Notes under the pieces: generated by a model
Database searches by the model: none
What the model was told of the DNA's origin: nothing
The model's input: only the letters and a program-made list of their open reading frames with translations
Part shown: positions 26,555 to 35,619 of the stretch, one piece after another
Layout: each line of letters opens with the position of its first letter
Position numbering within the stretch: position 1 is the first letter of the stretch
Translations under genes and position numbers: made by a program
NCBI GenBank assembly: GCA_020851035.1
Contig: JADZDM010000031.1
Span: 18,096 to 82,095, forward strand
DNA: 64,000 bases
Direction: 5' to 3'
Source: Gemmatimonadaceae bacterium
Lineage (GTDB): Bacteria > Gemmatimonadota > Gemmatimonadetes > Gemmatimonadales > Gemmatimonadaceae

Positions 26555-27388
26555 CTAGTTGCCAATCTTGGACTTAGCGAGCCACTCCCCGCCGTCCACG
26601 ACGAAGATCGCCCCGGTGATCCAGTCTCCGGCAGGGCTCGCGAGGTACGCGACCATCTGGCCGATGTCCTCCGGCGTGCCCCACCGCTGCAATGGAATCG
26701 ACGCCTTCGCGAACGCGTCCATCGCCTTGTCGACGCTGAACAGGTCCGGCACCGGGGCCCCGGGCGGCGGCATGAATGCCTTCCTGACACCTTCTGTCGG
26801 GATCGGGCCCGGCGCGATGGCGTTGATCCGGATGCCATGCGGGGCCCACTCCACCGCCAGCGTCTTCGTGAGTGCATCCACGCCCGCCTTCGCGGCGGTG
26901 GCGTGGGCCATGAGGGGCCAGCCGCGATAGTGGAGTGTCATCGACGTGCTCACCACCCGACCGCCGCCCTGCGCCTTCATGTACGGGAACACCGCCTGCG
27001 TGCAGAAGAAGGTGCCGTACAAGTCGATCTCGATGACGCTCTTCCAGGCGTTCTCGCTCAGTTCCTCGGACTTCTTGTAGAAGTTGCCCGCCGCGTTGTT
27101 CACCAGCAGGTCGATGCGGCCGTGCGTGTCGTGCACCTCCTTCGCCATTGCCTGGACTCGCGACTGCTCGCGCACGTCCACCGCCACCGCGCTCGCCTTG
27201 CCGCCGGCCTCGCGGATGGCGGCCACCGCCGGCTCGAGGTGCTCGGGCTTCCGGCTGGCCAGCACCACGTGCATGCCGAGCTGCGCCAGCGTGGTGCTGA
27301 TGCCAAGCCCGATCCCCGTGGCACCGCCGGTCACGATGCCGACCTGCCCGTCGAGGAGACCATCGCGAAACACCGGGTGTGGACTCAT
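26555..27388 (-). CDS. Short-chain dehydrogenase, 2,4-dienoyl-CoA reductase-like
   Basis: NAD(P)H-dependent SDR of 277 residues, most like the DECR2/peroxisomal 2,4-dienoyl-CoA reductase group that reduces dienoyl-CoA in oxidation of unsaturated fatty acids. Rossmann motif GGATGIGLG (about 21-29), NNAAGN, and the diagnostic HATAAKAGVDALTK, in which the usual YxxxK tyrosine is absent exactly as in DECR enzymes. IAPGPIPTEG and FVVDGGEWL end the domain. It overlaps the end of rnhB by 4 bases (ATGA). Confidence 0.88.
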   Translation of the reverse strand: MSPHPVFRDGLLDGQVGIVTGGATGIGLGISTTLAQLGMHVVLASRKPEHLEPAVAAIREAGGKASAVAVDVREQSRVQAMAKEVHDTHGRIDLLVNNAAGNFYKKSEELSENAWKSVIEIDLYGTFFCTQAVFPYMKAQGGGRVVSTSMTLHYRGWPLMAHATAAKAGVDALTKTLAVEWAPHGIRINAIAPGPIPTEGVRKAFMPPPGAPVPDLFSVDKAMDAFAKASIPLQRWGTPEDIGQMVAYLASPAGDWITGAIFVVDGGEWLAKSKIGN

Positions 27389-28035
27389 GCAGGTTGCTCG
27401 AATTGGGTGAAGAGGTCCGGCTCGACGCGGAGCGGGCGGAAGCTGCGTCGATGATGGGGGGTGGGACCGTGTTCCGTCAGTGCGGCGAGGTGGGCGGCGG
27501 TGCCGTACCCCGCGTTGTGCTCCCACCCGTAGACGGGGTGGCGACCGTGGAGCGACGCCAGCAGCCGGTCGCGCGTGACCTTGGCGATGATCGAGGCGCA
27601 GGCGATGCTCAGGCAGCACGCGTCACCCTTCACCACCGCCTGGTGCGGGGTGCCGAGTGCGGCGAACGGGCTGCCGTCCACCAGCAGCAGGTCATAGGGC
27701 AGCGTTATGCGCGCGATGGCGCGCCGCATCGCGATCGCCGTGGCCTGGTAGATGTTCACGCGGTCGATCTCGGCGACGCTGGCCGCGCCGATGCCGATGG
27801 CCAGCGCGGTGCGGCGGATGTCGACCGCCAGGCGCACGCGATCCGCCGGCTTCAGCGCCTTGGAATCCCCCACGCCGGCGATCTCACGGCAGTGGGTGGG
27901 CAGCAGGATGGCGCATGCGACGACGGGGCCCGCGAGGGGGCCCCGTCCGACTTCATCCACCCCGACGATGCGGGCGTGGCCGTTCCTGCGTGCCGCGCGT
28001 TCGACCCGGCCCCAGCCCTGCGAGCGAGCAGGCAT
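27385..28035 (-). CDS. rnhB: Ribonuclease HII
   Basis: Cleaves the RNA strand of RNA-DNA hybrids and single ribonucleotides in DNA. 216 residues with the metal-binding acidic set: GVDEVGRGPLAG (two acidic residues near 26-27), VDGSPF with the third Asp, and IIAKVTRD with the last. YGWEHNAGYGT is the conserved type 2 tail. It follows rplS by 18 bases in the common rplS-rnhB order. Confidence 0.96.
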   Translation of the reverse strand: MPARSQGWGRVERAARRNGHARIVGVDEVGRGPLAGPVVACAILLPTHCREIAGVGDSKALKPADRVRLAVDIRRTALAIGIGAASVAEIDRVNIYQATAIAMRRAIARITLPYDLLLVDGSPFAALGTPHQAVVKGDACCLSIACASIIAKVTRDRLLASLHGRHPVYGWEHNAGYGTAAHLAALTEHGPTPHHRRSFRPLRVEPDLFTQFEQPA

Positions 28036-28053
28036 GGGCCGACCGGGGCAGGC

Positions 28054-28419
28054 TCAGCCCGCGGCCTTGTCGGCCACGCGGACCTTGCGCTCCTTGATGC
28101 GGGCCGCCTTGCCCGTCACGCCGCGCAGGTAATACAGCTTCGCGCGACGCACCCGGCCGCGGCGCACGACGATGATCTCGCCGAGCATCGGGCTGTGGTC
28201 GGGGAAGATGCGCTCGACGCCCACGCCGTTCGAGATCTTGCGGACCGTGAAGGTCGCGCTGATGCCACTGCCGCGGCGGGCGATGACGGTGCCCTCGAAT
28301 GCCTGGAGGCGCTCCTTTTCCCCTTCCTTCACGCGCACGTTGACACGAACCGTGTCACCCGCGCGGAACGGGGGAATCTCGCGCATCCACTCTTTCTGGG
28401 TCTCGATGAACGGGTGCAT
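28054..28419 (-). CDS. rplS: 50S ribosomal protein L19
   Basis: Large-subunit protein at the 30S-50S interface. The ATG at 28419 gives 121 residues with the family landmarks [32 protein letters not shown], and [24 protein letters not shown]. The region upstream (136 bases to the next gene) carries a small hairpin and a TTAACCT sequence, so rplS may have its own promoter in addition to read-through. Confidence 0.98.
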   Translation of the reverse strand: MHPFIETQKEWMREIPPFRAGDTVRVNVRVKEGEKERLQAFEGTVIARRGSGISATFTVRKISNGVGVERIFPDHSPMLGEIIVVRRGRVRRAKLYYLRGVTGKAARIKERKVRVADKAAG

Positions 28420-28467
28420 ATCACGCTCTGCGGGGCGCCTGCGTGTTTCGGGCGCCGGCTGGGGTTG

Positions 28468-28483
28468 TCTCGGTGAGCCGAGA
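28468..28483 (-). promoter_or_regulatory. Small hairpin in the rplS leader
   Basis: TCTCGG (28468-28473) and CCGAGA (28478-28483) form a 6-bp stem with a 4-base loop about 50 bases before the rplS start, next to a TTAACCTT stretch that could be a -10. It could be part of an L19 leader or only a weak hairpin. Confidence 0.3.
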
Positions 28484-28555
28484 AGGTTAACCCGGCAGGG
28501 TGGCGGATGGTAGTGGCCCGGGTCGCCGGCGTGCCCCCCGGGGCACAGCGCGGAG

Positions 28556-29371
28556 TCAGGGCCGCCCACGCACCCCGGCCACCACCGCCAGCAGCTGCTC
28601 GTCCCGGGTGGCGAAGGGCGCCCAGAACGGCAGGGGGCCTGCGGACTGGAGCGCGGCGTCCAGCGCAGTGGCGTTGCGCGCCTGCACGATCATGTACACG
28701 GCGCCGCTGTCCCGGGCCGAAAGGGTCGCCCCGCCCTGCGCCGAGGTGTCGCGCAGCACCCGCATGGTGAGGTTCGAGTCGGCCAGCGCCGCCAGCGCCC
28801 CGAAGGAGTGCCCCGGCTTCACGGCGTAACGCGTGAACTGCAGCATCGCGACGTCGGAGAACATCGGGGGCGTGCCTGCTGTGCGCCGGAGCTGCACCCG
28901 TGCGGTGGCCGTCCCCAGCCGGCGGCGGCGCAGTGCGGTGTCTGCCTCCACACGGAGCCACCCGGCCAGCCGCGACGACGCCGTGTCGGCCGCCAGGCTG
29001 TCGCGCCACGCCGCCAGCAGCACCAGGGTCGTGCCGTCACCACTCGCCAGCAGCGTCGCCGCGTCGAAGCCGGGCAGGAAGGCCAGGTCGGCGTGCATGT
29101 GCTCCACGATCCGGCGCGTGTCCTCCACCTGCCGGCCCGGCGCCGTCGTCAGCGGCCACACCTCGAGCACGACATCCTGCGTGGTGTCCACGATCATGGG
29201 TCCGGCCGGCGACGTGACCGGCTGCACGGAGTCACGCGCCGGCACCGCGACCGTCGCCGCCGGCGGGGTCCCGGCCGCGTCGCCCCGGCTGCACGCCGCC
29301 GTGAGCGCCAGGGCGAGGCCTGCCACCGGCAGCGCGCGGCGGCAGCGCGGGGCCGCGGCGCCGTCAGTCAT
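28556..29371 (-). CDS. Lipoprotein with two possible ABM-like (dimeric alpha-beta barrel) domains
   Basis: 271 residues from the ATG at 29371. Signal peptide and lipobox LTAAC. Two regions have the antibiotic-biosynthesis-monooxygenase-like pattern: [19 protein letters not shown]...TTLVLLAAW, and later a helix-strand set with [14 protein letters not shown] and [18 protein letters not shown]. Function unknown. It begins inside the trmD stop region (8-base overlap), so it is translated with the ribosomal operon although its product is exported. Its placement between trmD and rplS is unusual. Confidence 0.7.
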   Translation of the reverse strand: MTDGAAAPRCRRALPVAGLALALTAACSRGDAAGTPPAATVAVPARDSVQPVTSPAGPMIVDTTQDVVLEVWPLTTAPGRQVEDTRRIVEHMHADLAFLPGFDAATLLASGDGTTLVLLAAWRDSLAADTASSRLAGWLRVEADTALRRRRLGTATARVQLRRTAGTPPMFSDVAMLQFTRYAVKPGHSFGALAALADSNLTMRVLRDTSAQGGATLSARDSGAVYMIVQARNATALDAALQSAGPLPFWAPFATRDEQLLAVVAGVRGRP

Positions 29372-30107
29372 CGCGCGACGACGTGCGACGCTCCCCCTCG
29401 GCGCGTCGCCACGCCGCGATCTTCGCATGGTGCCCCGACAGCAGCACGTCGGGCACGCGGTGCCCGCGATACTCCTCCGGGCGGGTGTAACTCGGCGCGC
29501 TCACGCCGGCGCCGCCGTAAAACGAGTCGGTGGCGGCGGAGTCGTGGTCACTCATCGCGCCGGGCAGCAGCCGCGCAACGGCGTCCACGATCGCGAGTGC
29601 GGCCGGCTCGCCACCACTGAGCACGAAGTCCCCGAGCGAGAGCTCCTCCGTCGCGAGGTGGTCGGCCACCCGCTGGTCCACGTCCTTGTAGTGGCCACAG
29701 AGGAGCGTGAGTTCGGTGCCCGCGGCGAGGCGATGGGCGTCGGCCTGCGTGAACACCCTGCCGCGCGGCGACAGCAGCACGATCGGCGTGGTCGCGCCGA
29801 GATGCTCGACCGCCTCGAAGAACGGCGTCGGCTTCATCACCATCCCGGGACCACCGCCATACGGGTAGTCGTCCACCGTGCGATGCCGGTCATGCGTGAA
29901 GCTGCGCAGGTCCACCACGTTGTACGTGATGCTGCCGGCGGCGGCGGCCTTGGCCGGGATGCTGATCGAGAGCGGGCCGGCGAAGAACTCGGGGAAGATG
30001 GTGACGATGTTGACCACCAGCGGCGCGCGCGGTGCCTCGGTGGCCTCGCCGGCATCGATGCTGCCGGTGGCATCGTCGGGGTGCGCCGACCTGACGTCGC
30101 CCGGCAC
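29364..30107 (-). CDS. trmD: tRNA (guanine-N1-)-methyltransferase
   Basis: Makes m1G37 next to the anticodon of tRNAs, preventing frameshifts. 247 residues with a trefoil-knot SAM site: IVTIFPEFF, DDYPYGGGPGMVM, LLCGHYKDVDQRV and DFVLSGGEPAALAIVDAVARL, and the C-terminal YTRPEEYRGHRVPDVLLSGHH. GTG start at 30107 follows the rimM stop by 2 bases; about 28 extra N-terminal residues precede the normal family start. Confidence 0.97.
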   Translation of the reverse strand: MPGDVRSAHPDDATGSIDAGEATEAPRAPLVVNIVTIFPEFFAGPLSISIPAKAAAAGSITYNVVDLRSFTHDRHRTVDDYPYGGGPGMVMKPTPFFEAVEHLGATTPIVLLSPRGRVFTQADAHRLAAGTELTLLCGHYKDVDQRVADHLATEELSLGDFVLSGGEPAALAIVDAVARLLPGAMSDHDSAATDSFYGGAGVSAPSYTRPEEYRGHRVPDVLLSGHHAKIAAWRRAEGERRTSSRDD

Positions 30108-30109
30108 GG

Positions 30110-30691
30110 TCAGGCCTCGTCCGAGGGGTGTCCTTCGGCGAGCGGCAGCTCGTCGGGCAGCAACCCTTCCGGCGGACGGACCGTGACCACGCGCGCCACC
30201 TCGTCCACGTCCACGAGGATCTCCTCGCGCCAGGGGATGAAGTATGTCGGCCCGCCGTTGACGGGGCGCACGTCGAGCATCAGGCCCTGCGGCAGGTCGT
30301 AGGTGTCGGCGATCTCGCCGAGTGCGCGGCCATCCGCGTGTCGCACCTGCATCCCGATCAGGTCGTGCAGGTACACCTCGTCGTCGGCTGGCGGCGGCAG
30401 TTCATCCTGCGGCACCAGCAGGAAGCGGCCGCGCCACAGCTCGGCAGCGCTGCGATCGGGAACCTCGCGCAGCGTGAGCCGCACCGAGTCCATGTGCTGG
30501 CGCACGGCGGTGATGTGCAGTGCCTGCCCGTCGGGCGACGGGTCACCGGTGGCCGTGCCGGCGAACAGCCGACGGCCCGATACGAAGACCGCATCGGGCG
30601 CGTCGGTGATGGGCTCCACGAGCAGCTCGCCGCGGATGCCGTGTGCCTTGCGGACGCGCCCGACGATCATGAGCGCGGGCGAAGGCGTCAT
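30110..30691 (-). CDS. rimM: 16S rRNA processing protein RimM
   Basis: Assembly factor for the head of the 30S subunit, which binds S19. 193 residues: N-terminal RimM beta-barrel with VGRVRKAHGIRGELLVEPITD, and the PRC-barrel C-terminal part with YLHDLIGMQV, LMLDVRPVNG and FIPWREEILVDVD. It starts 2 bases after the rpsP stop and ends 2 bases before trmD. Confidence 0.96.
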   Translation of the reverse strand: MTPSPALMIVGRVRKAHGIRGELLVEPITDAPDAVFVSGRRLFAGTATGDPSPDGQALHITAVRQHMDSVRLTLREVPDRSAAELWRGRFLLVPQDELPPPADDEVYLHDLIGMQVRHADGRALGEIADTYDLPQGLMLDVRPVNGGPTYFIPWREEILVDVDEVARVVTVRPPEGLLPDELPLAEGHPSDEA

Positions 30692-30693
30692 GA

Positions 30694-31011
30694 CTACTCG
30701 GCCTTCGCGCCTTCGCTCAGCGGCACGGCAGCGGAGGCGAGCTTCTTCGCGAGGCGGGCTTCATGGCGGGCCTTCAGCACGCCACCCTTGCGGAGCAGCG
30801 AGCGCACCGTGTCCGACGCCTGCGCGCCGACGTCGAGCCAATGGTTGGCGCGATCGACCTTGATCGTCACGGCACCCTCGGTGAGACGCGGCGCGTAGGT
30901 GCCGATGATCTCGATGAACTTGCCGTCGCGCGGGCTCTTGCTGTCGGCAACGACGATACGGTAGACCGGCGCCTTCTTGCGGCCGACGCGGCGGAGACGA
31001 ATACGAACCAT
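30694..31011 (-). CDS. rpsP: 30S ribosomal protein S16
   Basis: 105-residue small-subunit protein. The N-terminus [23 protein letters not shown] and the [10 protein letters not shown] and [15 protein letters not shown] segments are diagnostic. The start is preceded by AGAGGA. About 230 bases separate it from ffh; that gap has TAACTT near 31204-31209 (minus strand) as a possible -10. Confidence 0.98.
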   Translation of the reverse strand: MVRIRLRRVGRKKAPVYRIVVADSKSPRDGKFIEIIGTYAPRLTEGAVTIKVDRANHWLDVGAQASDTVRSLLRKGGVLKARHEARLAKKLASAAVPLSEGAKAE

Positions 31012-31242
31012 CTGGGCATCCTCTGAGGGAGACGTGATGTCGCACGACCGATCACACGGGGTGGTCGTCGTGCACGGCGCGCTGGGGAGTCATGGGACTT
31101 CCCGCCGCCGGCCCGGGCTCCTCGCGCTGGTCGACCATTCGACCGGTGCACCCGGGGGACCTGCACTGCGTGCCAAACCCGGCCATTGAAGCCGAGCCTC
31201 GAAAGTTACACGGCCTGTGGCCGAAACGGGATGGGGTGGCCC

Positions 31243-32562
31243 TCAGCCCCGGCCGAACGGGTTCCGGCCGCCACTGGCGGTGACCTTCTTCATCATCTTC
31301 TGCATGTCCCGGAACTGGTCCAGGAGCCGGTTCACCTCGGAGACCGTCCGCCCCGACCCCTTCGCGATTCTCAGCCGGCGGGACCCGTTGATCAGGTCCG
31401 GCTTCTTCCGCTCGGCCATGGTCATGGACAGCACGATCGCCTCCACGTGCTTCATCCGCTTGGGGTCCATCTTGGCCTGCTTCAGCGCCTTGGTGTTCAC
31501 CCCGGGGATCATCTTCAGCACCCCCTCCAGCGGCCCCAGCTTCTCGATCTGCTTCATGGCGCCGAGGAAGTCGTTCAGGTCCATGCCTTCACGGCGGACC
31601 TTCTTCTCCAGCTTCTTCGCCTCGTCGGCGTCGAACGACTCCTGCGCCTTCTCCACCAGCGAGAGGACGTCGCCCATCTGGAGGATCCGGCCCGCCATGC
31701 GGTCCGGGTGGAACTCCTCGAGGGCATCCACCTTCTCGCCGACGCCGATGTACTTGATCGGCTTCTTCGTCGCGCCGTAGACCGACAGGGCCGCACCACC
31801 GCGGGCGTCGCCGTCCATCTTGGTCAGGATGATCCCGGTGATCCCGAGGGCGTTGTTGAACCCCTCGGCGATCTTCACGGCGTCCTGGCCGGTCATGCCG
31901 TCGGCCACCAGCAGGATCTCGTCGGGCCGCGCGGCCTCCTTCACCTTGCGCAGCTCATCCATCAGGTTCTCGTCGATCTGCAGGCGACCGGCGGTGTCGA
32001 TGAAGACGATGCGGTCGCGTTCGCGGCGAGCGACTTCGAGCCCGTTGCGCACGATCTTCAGCACGTCCTGATGCCCGCGCTCGGCGTAGACGGGCACCCC
32101 GAGCTGGGTGCCCAGCGTCTCGAGCTGGTCGATCGCCGCGGGGCGGTAGACGTCGGCCGCGATCAGGCGCACCTGTCGCTGCTCCTTCTGCATCCGGAGC
32201 GCGAGCTTGGCGGTGGTGGTCGTCTTGCCCGATCCCTGCAGGCCGACCATCAGCACGACGGTCGGTGGCACGGTGCTGAGCTTGAGCCCTTCGCGCCGCT
32301 CGCCGAGCATGGCGGTGAGCTCCTCGTGCACGATCTTCACGAGCTGCTGCTCGGGGCGCACGGTCTTCAGCGCCGTCAGGCCGACGGCCTTCTTCTCGAC
32401 GCGCTCGAGGAATTCGCGGGTCAGCCCGAAGCTGACATCCGCCTCCAGCAGCACACGCCGGACTTCCCGGAGGCCGTCCTTGATGTCGGCTTCCGTGAGC
32501 ACGCCCTTGCCCCGGAGCTTGGAGAAGGCGGCACCGATTTTTTCGCTGAGCTCGTCAAACAT
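31243..32562 (-). CDS. ffh: Signal recognition particle protein Ffh
   Basis: GTPase of the signal recognition particle; it binds 4.5S RNA and hydrophobic signal sequences and docks to FtsY. 439 residues in the NG-M order: N domain, G1 VGLQGSGKTTTTAKLA (about residues 104-119), DTAGR, TKMDGDARGG, and the M domain with GDVLSLVEKAQE and the RNA-binding helix region SRRLRIAKGSGRTVSEVN. Head of the ffh-rpsP-rimM-trmD-rplS-rnhB block and divergent from lon. It has the best-formed promoter of the window immediately before its ATG. The 4.5S RNA gene itself was not found. Confidence 0.98.
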   Translation of the reverse strand: MFDELSEKIGAAFSKLRGKGVLTEADIKDGLREVRRVLLEADVSFGLTREFLERVEKKAVGLTALKTVRPEQQLVKIVHEELTAMLGERREGLKLSTVPPTVVLMVGLQGSGKTTTTAKLALRMQKEQRQVRLIAADVYRPAAIDQLETLGTQLGVPVYAERGHQDVLKIVRNGLEVARRERDRIVFIDTAGRLQIDENLMDELRKVKEAARPDEILLVADGMTGQDAVKIAEGFNNALGITGIILTKMDGDARGGAALSVYGATKKPIKYIGVGEKVDALEEFHPDRMAGRILQMGDVLSLVEKAQESFDADEAKKLEKKVRREGMDLNDFLGAMKQIEKLGPLEGVLKMIPGVNTKALKQAKMDPKRMKHVEAIVLSMTMAERKKPDLINGSRRLRIAKGSGRTVSEVNRLLDQFRDMQKMMKKVTASGGRNPFGRG

Positions 32563-32570
32563 AGACTTTC

Positions 32571-32599
32571 AAGGTACGGAAGAAGTTGTGCACGAACAA
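32571..32599 (-). promoter_or_regulatory. ffh promoter (-35 and -10), leaderless candidate
   Basis: On the minus strand TTGTTC (32599-32594), 17 bases, then TACCTT (32576-32571), ending 8 bases before the ATG at 32562. The expected start site is within a base or two of the ATG, and no Shine-Dalgarno sequence is present. It is the only leaderless-type promoter here with a reasonable -35. Confidence 0.6.
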
Positions 32600-32622
32600 G
32601 TTACGGACTTCGTACACGAACA

Positions 32623-32774
32623 GCGGACGCAAGGGCGCAAGGAGCCGCAAGGACGCAAGAATGCGTTTCGAACGCGCGCCCGGACACATGACATGCCGAC
32701 GTCGAAGCGAGAAGGAGAGTGCATTGCCCACGCAGTCTTGCGTCCTTGCGGATCCTGGCGCCCTTGCGTCCCGC
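32623..32774. repeat. Intergenic inverted-repeat element, copy 2
   Basis: Arms of about 38 bases (32623-32660 and 32735-32774) are reverse complements with only a few differences; each reads GGACGCAAGGGCGCMAGGA then CCGCAAGGACGCAAG. About 74 bases separate them. The core matches the arms of the element at 1964-2207. It lies upstream of both ffh and lon, close to the ffh promoter. Confidence 0.8.
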
Positions 32775-33080
32775 CGTTGTGACGTGAAGCGAACATATGG
32801 CAGAGACCGGTGACGGAGCATGAGGTGCGACGTCATCGGGAGTCTGGATGTGAGGAAACACATGATCCAAATGGATGAGCTCGGAGCGCTGTGAAGGACG
32901 GCGCGAAACAAGCGGAATGCAGGCTACGGCTGGCCTTGCAACAGGCCCGGCCGCGCCGCGCCGACACTTCGCCTGTGCCCATCCGGGCTGTGACGGCTGG
33001 CGTAGAAGGCAGGTCCGAACGATTCTTAGGGTCTGCCGGGAACGGCAGATGAGACCGCGCTTACCTTTTGTCGGAAACCG

Positions 33081-35546
33081 ATGACTCACTCCCAACGACG
33101 GGACGAGATCCTTCGCGCCGAACTGCCGCCGACGCTGCCGCTGATGGCACTGCGTTCGACGATGGTCTATCCGCTCGGCACCATCGCGGTGCAGATGGGC
33201 AGTCCGGAGAACCTCGCGCTGCTGCGCGCCTTCGATGAGCCCGGTGTGGTCGTGGCGCTGGTCGTCGCCGGCGGCGAGCTCGAGGATGCGCCGGACGCCG
33301 AGGAATTCATCGGGAAGATCGGGGTCGCGGCGCGGGTGCACGAGCGCATCAACCTGCCAGGCGACACGGTCCAGATCACGCTGCAGGGGCTGCGGCGCAT
33401 CACCATCCAGCGCATCGACCAGTCGTCACCGTTCGTGGTGGCCGGCTGCGCACCGGCCTACGACGTGCTCCCGCCGGCATTCGAGGTCGAGGAACTCGTC
33501 ACGCGCATCGTGAGCGCCACCGAGACCCTCGCCAGCCTCGTCGACCGCATCCCGGGTGAGATCCCGGCGATCCTGCGCATGAACGTCTCGGACCCGGGGC
33601 GCTTCGCCGACCTCGCCGCGACGAACCTGAACTTCAAGATCGCCGACAAGGACGACGTGCTCCAGAAGCTCGACGTCGGTGACCGGCTCCGCTTCATCCT
33701 CGGCCGCCTGGAGCGCGAAGTGGCCCGCGCCCGCGTCATGGATGACGTGAAGAAGACCACCGAGGTGAAGATCGAGCAGCACCAGCGCGAGTTCTTCCTC
33801 AAGCAGCAGCTGCGCGCGATCCAGACGGAGCTTGGCGAGACCGACCCCGGCGAGCGCGAGAGCACCGAGTTGCTCCGGCGCATCGACGAGGCGCACCTGC
33901 CGGAGAAGGTCAGCCTCGAGGCGCGCCGCGAGTGCGAGCGCCTGCGCATGCTCTCACCGGCCAGCAGCGAGTACCAGGTGCTGCGCACCTACCTCGACTG
34001 GGTGCTGTCGCTGCCGTGGTCGAAGAAGTCGGGTGACCGCGACATCTCGCTCGACAAGGTCAGCTCCGCCCTCGACACGCGGCACTACGGCCTGGGCGAG
34101 GCGAAGGAGCGCATCATCGAGTACCTCGCCGTGCGCAAGCTGCGCGGCGGCGACCCGGCCGGCCCGATCCTCTGCTTCGTGGGCCCGCCGGGCACCGGCA
34201 AGACCTCGCTGGGTGAGGCCATCGCCACCTCCATCGGGCGCGAGTTCCACCGCATCTCGGTGGGTGGAGTGCGCGACGAGGCGGAGGTGCGCGGCCACCG
34301 CCGCACCTACGTGGCCGCGATGCCCGGCCTGCTGATCCAGGCGCTGCGCCGCACCGGCGTGCGCGACCCGGTCGTGATGATCGACGAGATCGACAAGATG
34401 GGCACCGGCGGCGCCACCGGCGACCCGACCGCCGCCATGCTGGAGGTGCTCGACCCGTCGCAGAACAAGACGTTCGTCGACCACTACCTGAACCAGCCGT
34501 TCGACCTCAGCTCGGTGTTGTTCATCTGCACCGCGAACAACCTCTACGACATCCCTGCCGCGCTGCGGGACCGCCTCGAGGTGATCCGCATCGCCGGCTA
34601 CACGTCGGAGGAGAAGGTGCAGATCGCGTGGCGCTACCTGATCCCGAAGCTCTGTGCCGAGCACGGGCTGACGGAAGAGGACGCGGTGTTCACCGACGAG
34701 GCGTTGCAGTTCATCGCGGCGCGCTACAGTCGTGAGGCCGGCCTGCGCAACTTCGAGCGCCAGGTGGCGGCGGTGCTGCGCAAGCGCGCCCGCCGCAAGG
34801 CCGAGGGCGAGATGGAGCCCTGGACGATCACGCCGCAGAAGGCCGAGGAGCTGCTCGGCGTTCCGCAGTTCGCCGCCGAGGAGACGGAGCAGGAACCGGA
34901 GGTGGGGGTCGTGACCGGCCTGGCCTGGACGCCGAACGGCGGTGAACTGATGCTGATCGAGGCGCTGAAGATGTCGGGCACCGGCCGCCTCACGGTCACG
35001 GGGCAGCTCGGCGAGGTGATGCGCGAGTCGGTCGATGCGGCGTACTCGTACGTCCGCTCGCGCAGCGGGCTGCTGCGGATACCCGACGAGGAGTTCCGCG
35101 ACACCGACCTGCACATCCACTTCCCCGCCGGCGCGATCCCGAAGGACGGCCCGAGCGCCGGCCTGGCGGTGACGCTGGCCATTGCGAGCGTGCTGAGCGG
35201 CCGCCGCGTGCGCCGCGACCTGGCGATGACCGGGGAGGTCACGCTGCGTGGCAAGGCGCTGGAGATCGGCGGGTTGAAGGAGAAGGTGCTCGCCGCCTAC
35301 CGGGCCGGCCTCCGCGAGGTGATCGTGCCGCGCGGCAATGCGAAGGACATCCGGGACATCCCGGCCGAGGTGCGCGAGCGCATGACCTTCACCTTCGTCA
35401 CCGGGATGGACGAGGTGCTGGACCGTGCCATGCTCCCGCTCGAGGCCCCGGTGGACGCGCGGGACCCCGACGAGGAGGAGGGGGACGGCGGGCAGGTGGT
35501 GCTGCCCTTCCCCGAGCGGGCCGCGGCGGCACACGGGGCGCCGTAG
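33081..35546 (+). CDS. lon: ATP-dependent protease Lon
   Basis: Cytosolic hexameric AAA+ serine protease that degrades damaged and regulatory proteins. 821 residues in the bacterial LonA layout: N-terminal substrate domain (LPPTLPLMALRSTMVYPLG, about 14-200), a coiled-coil linker (HQREFFLKQQLRAIQTELGE), Walker A GPPGTGKTS near residue 368, Walker B VVMIDEIDKMG, and the protease domain with catalytic Ser692 (DGPSAG) and Lys735 (LKEKVLAA). Family members usually start at the conserved LPLL.LR region, which agrees with this start. Confidence 0.98.
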   Translation: MTHSQRRDEILRAELPPTLPLMALRSTMVYPLGTIAVQMGSPENLALLRAFDEPGVVVALVVAGGELEDAPDAEEFIGKIGVAARVHERINLPGDTVQITLQGLRRITIQRIDQSSPFVVAGCAPAYDVLPPAFEVEELVTRIVSATETLASLVDRIPGEIPAILRMNVSDPGRFADLAATNLNFKIADKDDVLQKLDVGDRLRFILGRLEREVARARVMDDVKKTTEVKIEQHQREFFLKQQLRAIQTELGETDPGERESTELLRRIDEAHLPEKVSLEARRECERLRMLSPASSEYQVLRTYLDWVLSLPWSKKSGDRDISLDKVSSALDTRHYGLGEAKERIIEYLAVRKLRGGDPAGPILCFVGPPGTGKTSLGEAIATSIGREFHRISVGGVRDEAEVRGHRRTYVAAMPGLLIQALRRTGVRDPVVMIDEIDKMGTGGATGDPTAAMLEVLDPSQNKTFVDHYLNQPFDLSSVLFICTANNLYDIPAALRDRLEVIRIAGYTSEEKVQIAWRYLIPKLCAEHGLTEEDAVFTDEALQFIAARYSREAGLRNFERQVAAVLRKRARRKAEGEMEPWTITPQKAEELLGVPQFAAEETEQEPEVGVVTGLAWTPNGGELMLIEALKMSGTGRLTVTGQLGEVMRESVDAAYSYVRSRSGLLRIPDEEFRDTDLHIHFPAGAIPKDGPSAGLAVTLAIASVLSGRRVRRDLAMTGEVTLRGKALEIGGLKEKVLAAYRAGLREVIVPRGNAKDIRDIPAEVRERMTFTFVTGMDEVLDRAMLPLEAPVDARDPDEEEGDGGQVVLPFPERAAAAHGAP

Positions 35547-35568
35547 CCCCGCAGTGCCACATCACCAT

Positions 35569-35601
35569 CGACGCGCCGCGTGACACACACGCGGCGCGTC
35601 G
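35569..35601. terminator. Hairpin terminator after lon
   Basis: A 14-bp perfect stem, CGACGCGCCGCGTG (35569-35582) with its complement at 35588-35601, around a 5-base loop, starting 22 bases after the lon stop. No T run follows. The -10-like TAGAAT of the next gene begins 5 bases later. Confidence 0.75.
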
Positions 35602-35605
35602 TGCG

Positions 35606-35611
35606 TAGAAT
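35606..35611 (+). promoter_or_regulatory. -10-like element 8 bases before DUF445 gene start
   Basis: TAGAAT ends 8 bases before the ATG at 35620, immediately after the lon terminator; leaderless candidate. No -35 is recognisable, since that position lies in the hairpin. Confidence 0.45.
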
Positions 35612-35619
35612 GCACTGAC

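Larger units (their letters stand above)
32563..33080. other. 518-base divergent intergenic region between ffh and lon
   Basis: Holds the ffh promoter at 32571-32599 and the inverted-repeat element at 32623-32774. The remaining 300 bases, nearer lon, contain TACCTT (33062-33067), a possible -10 thirteen bases before the lon ATG. Several shadow frames cross the element; none looks coding. No heat-shock (CIRCE-type) repeat was seen. Confidence 0.55.
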
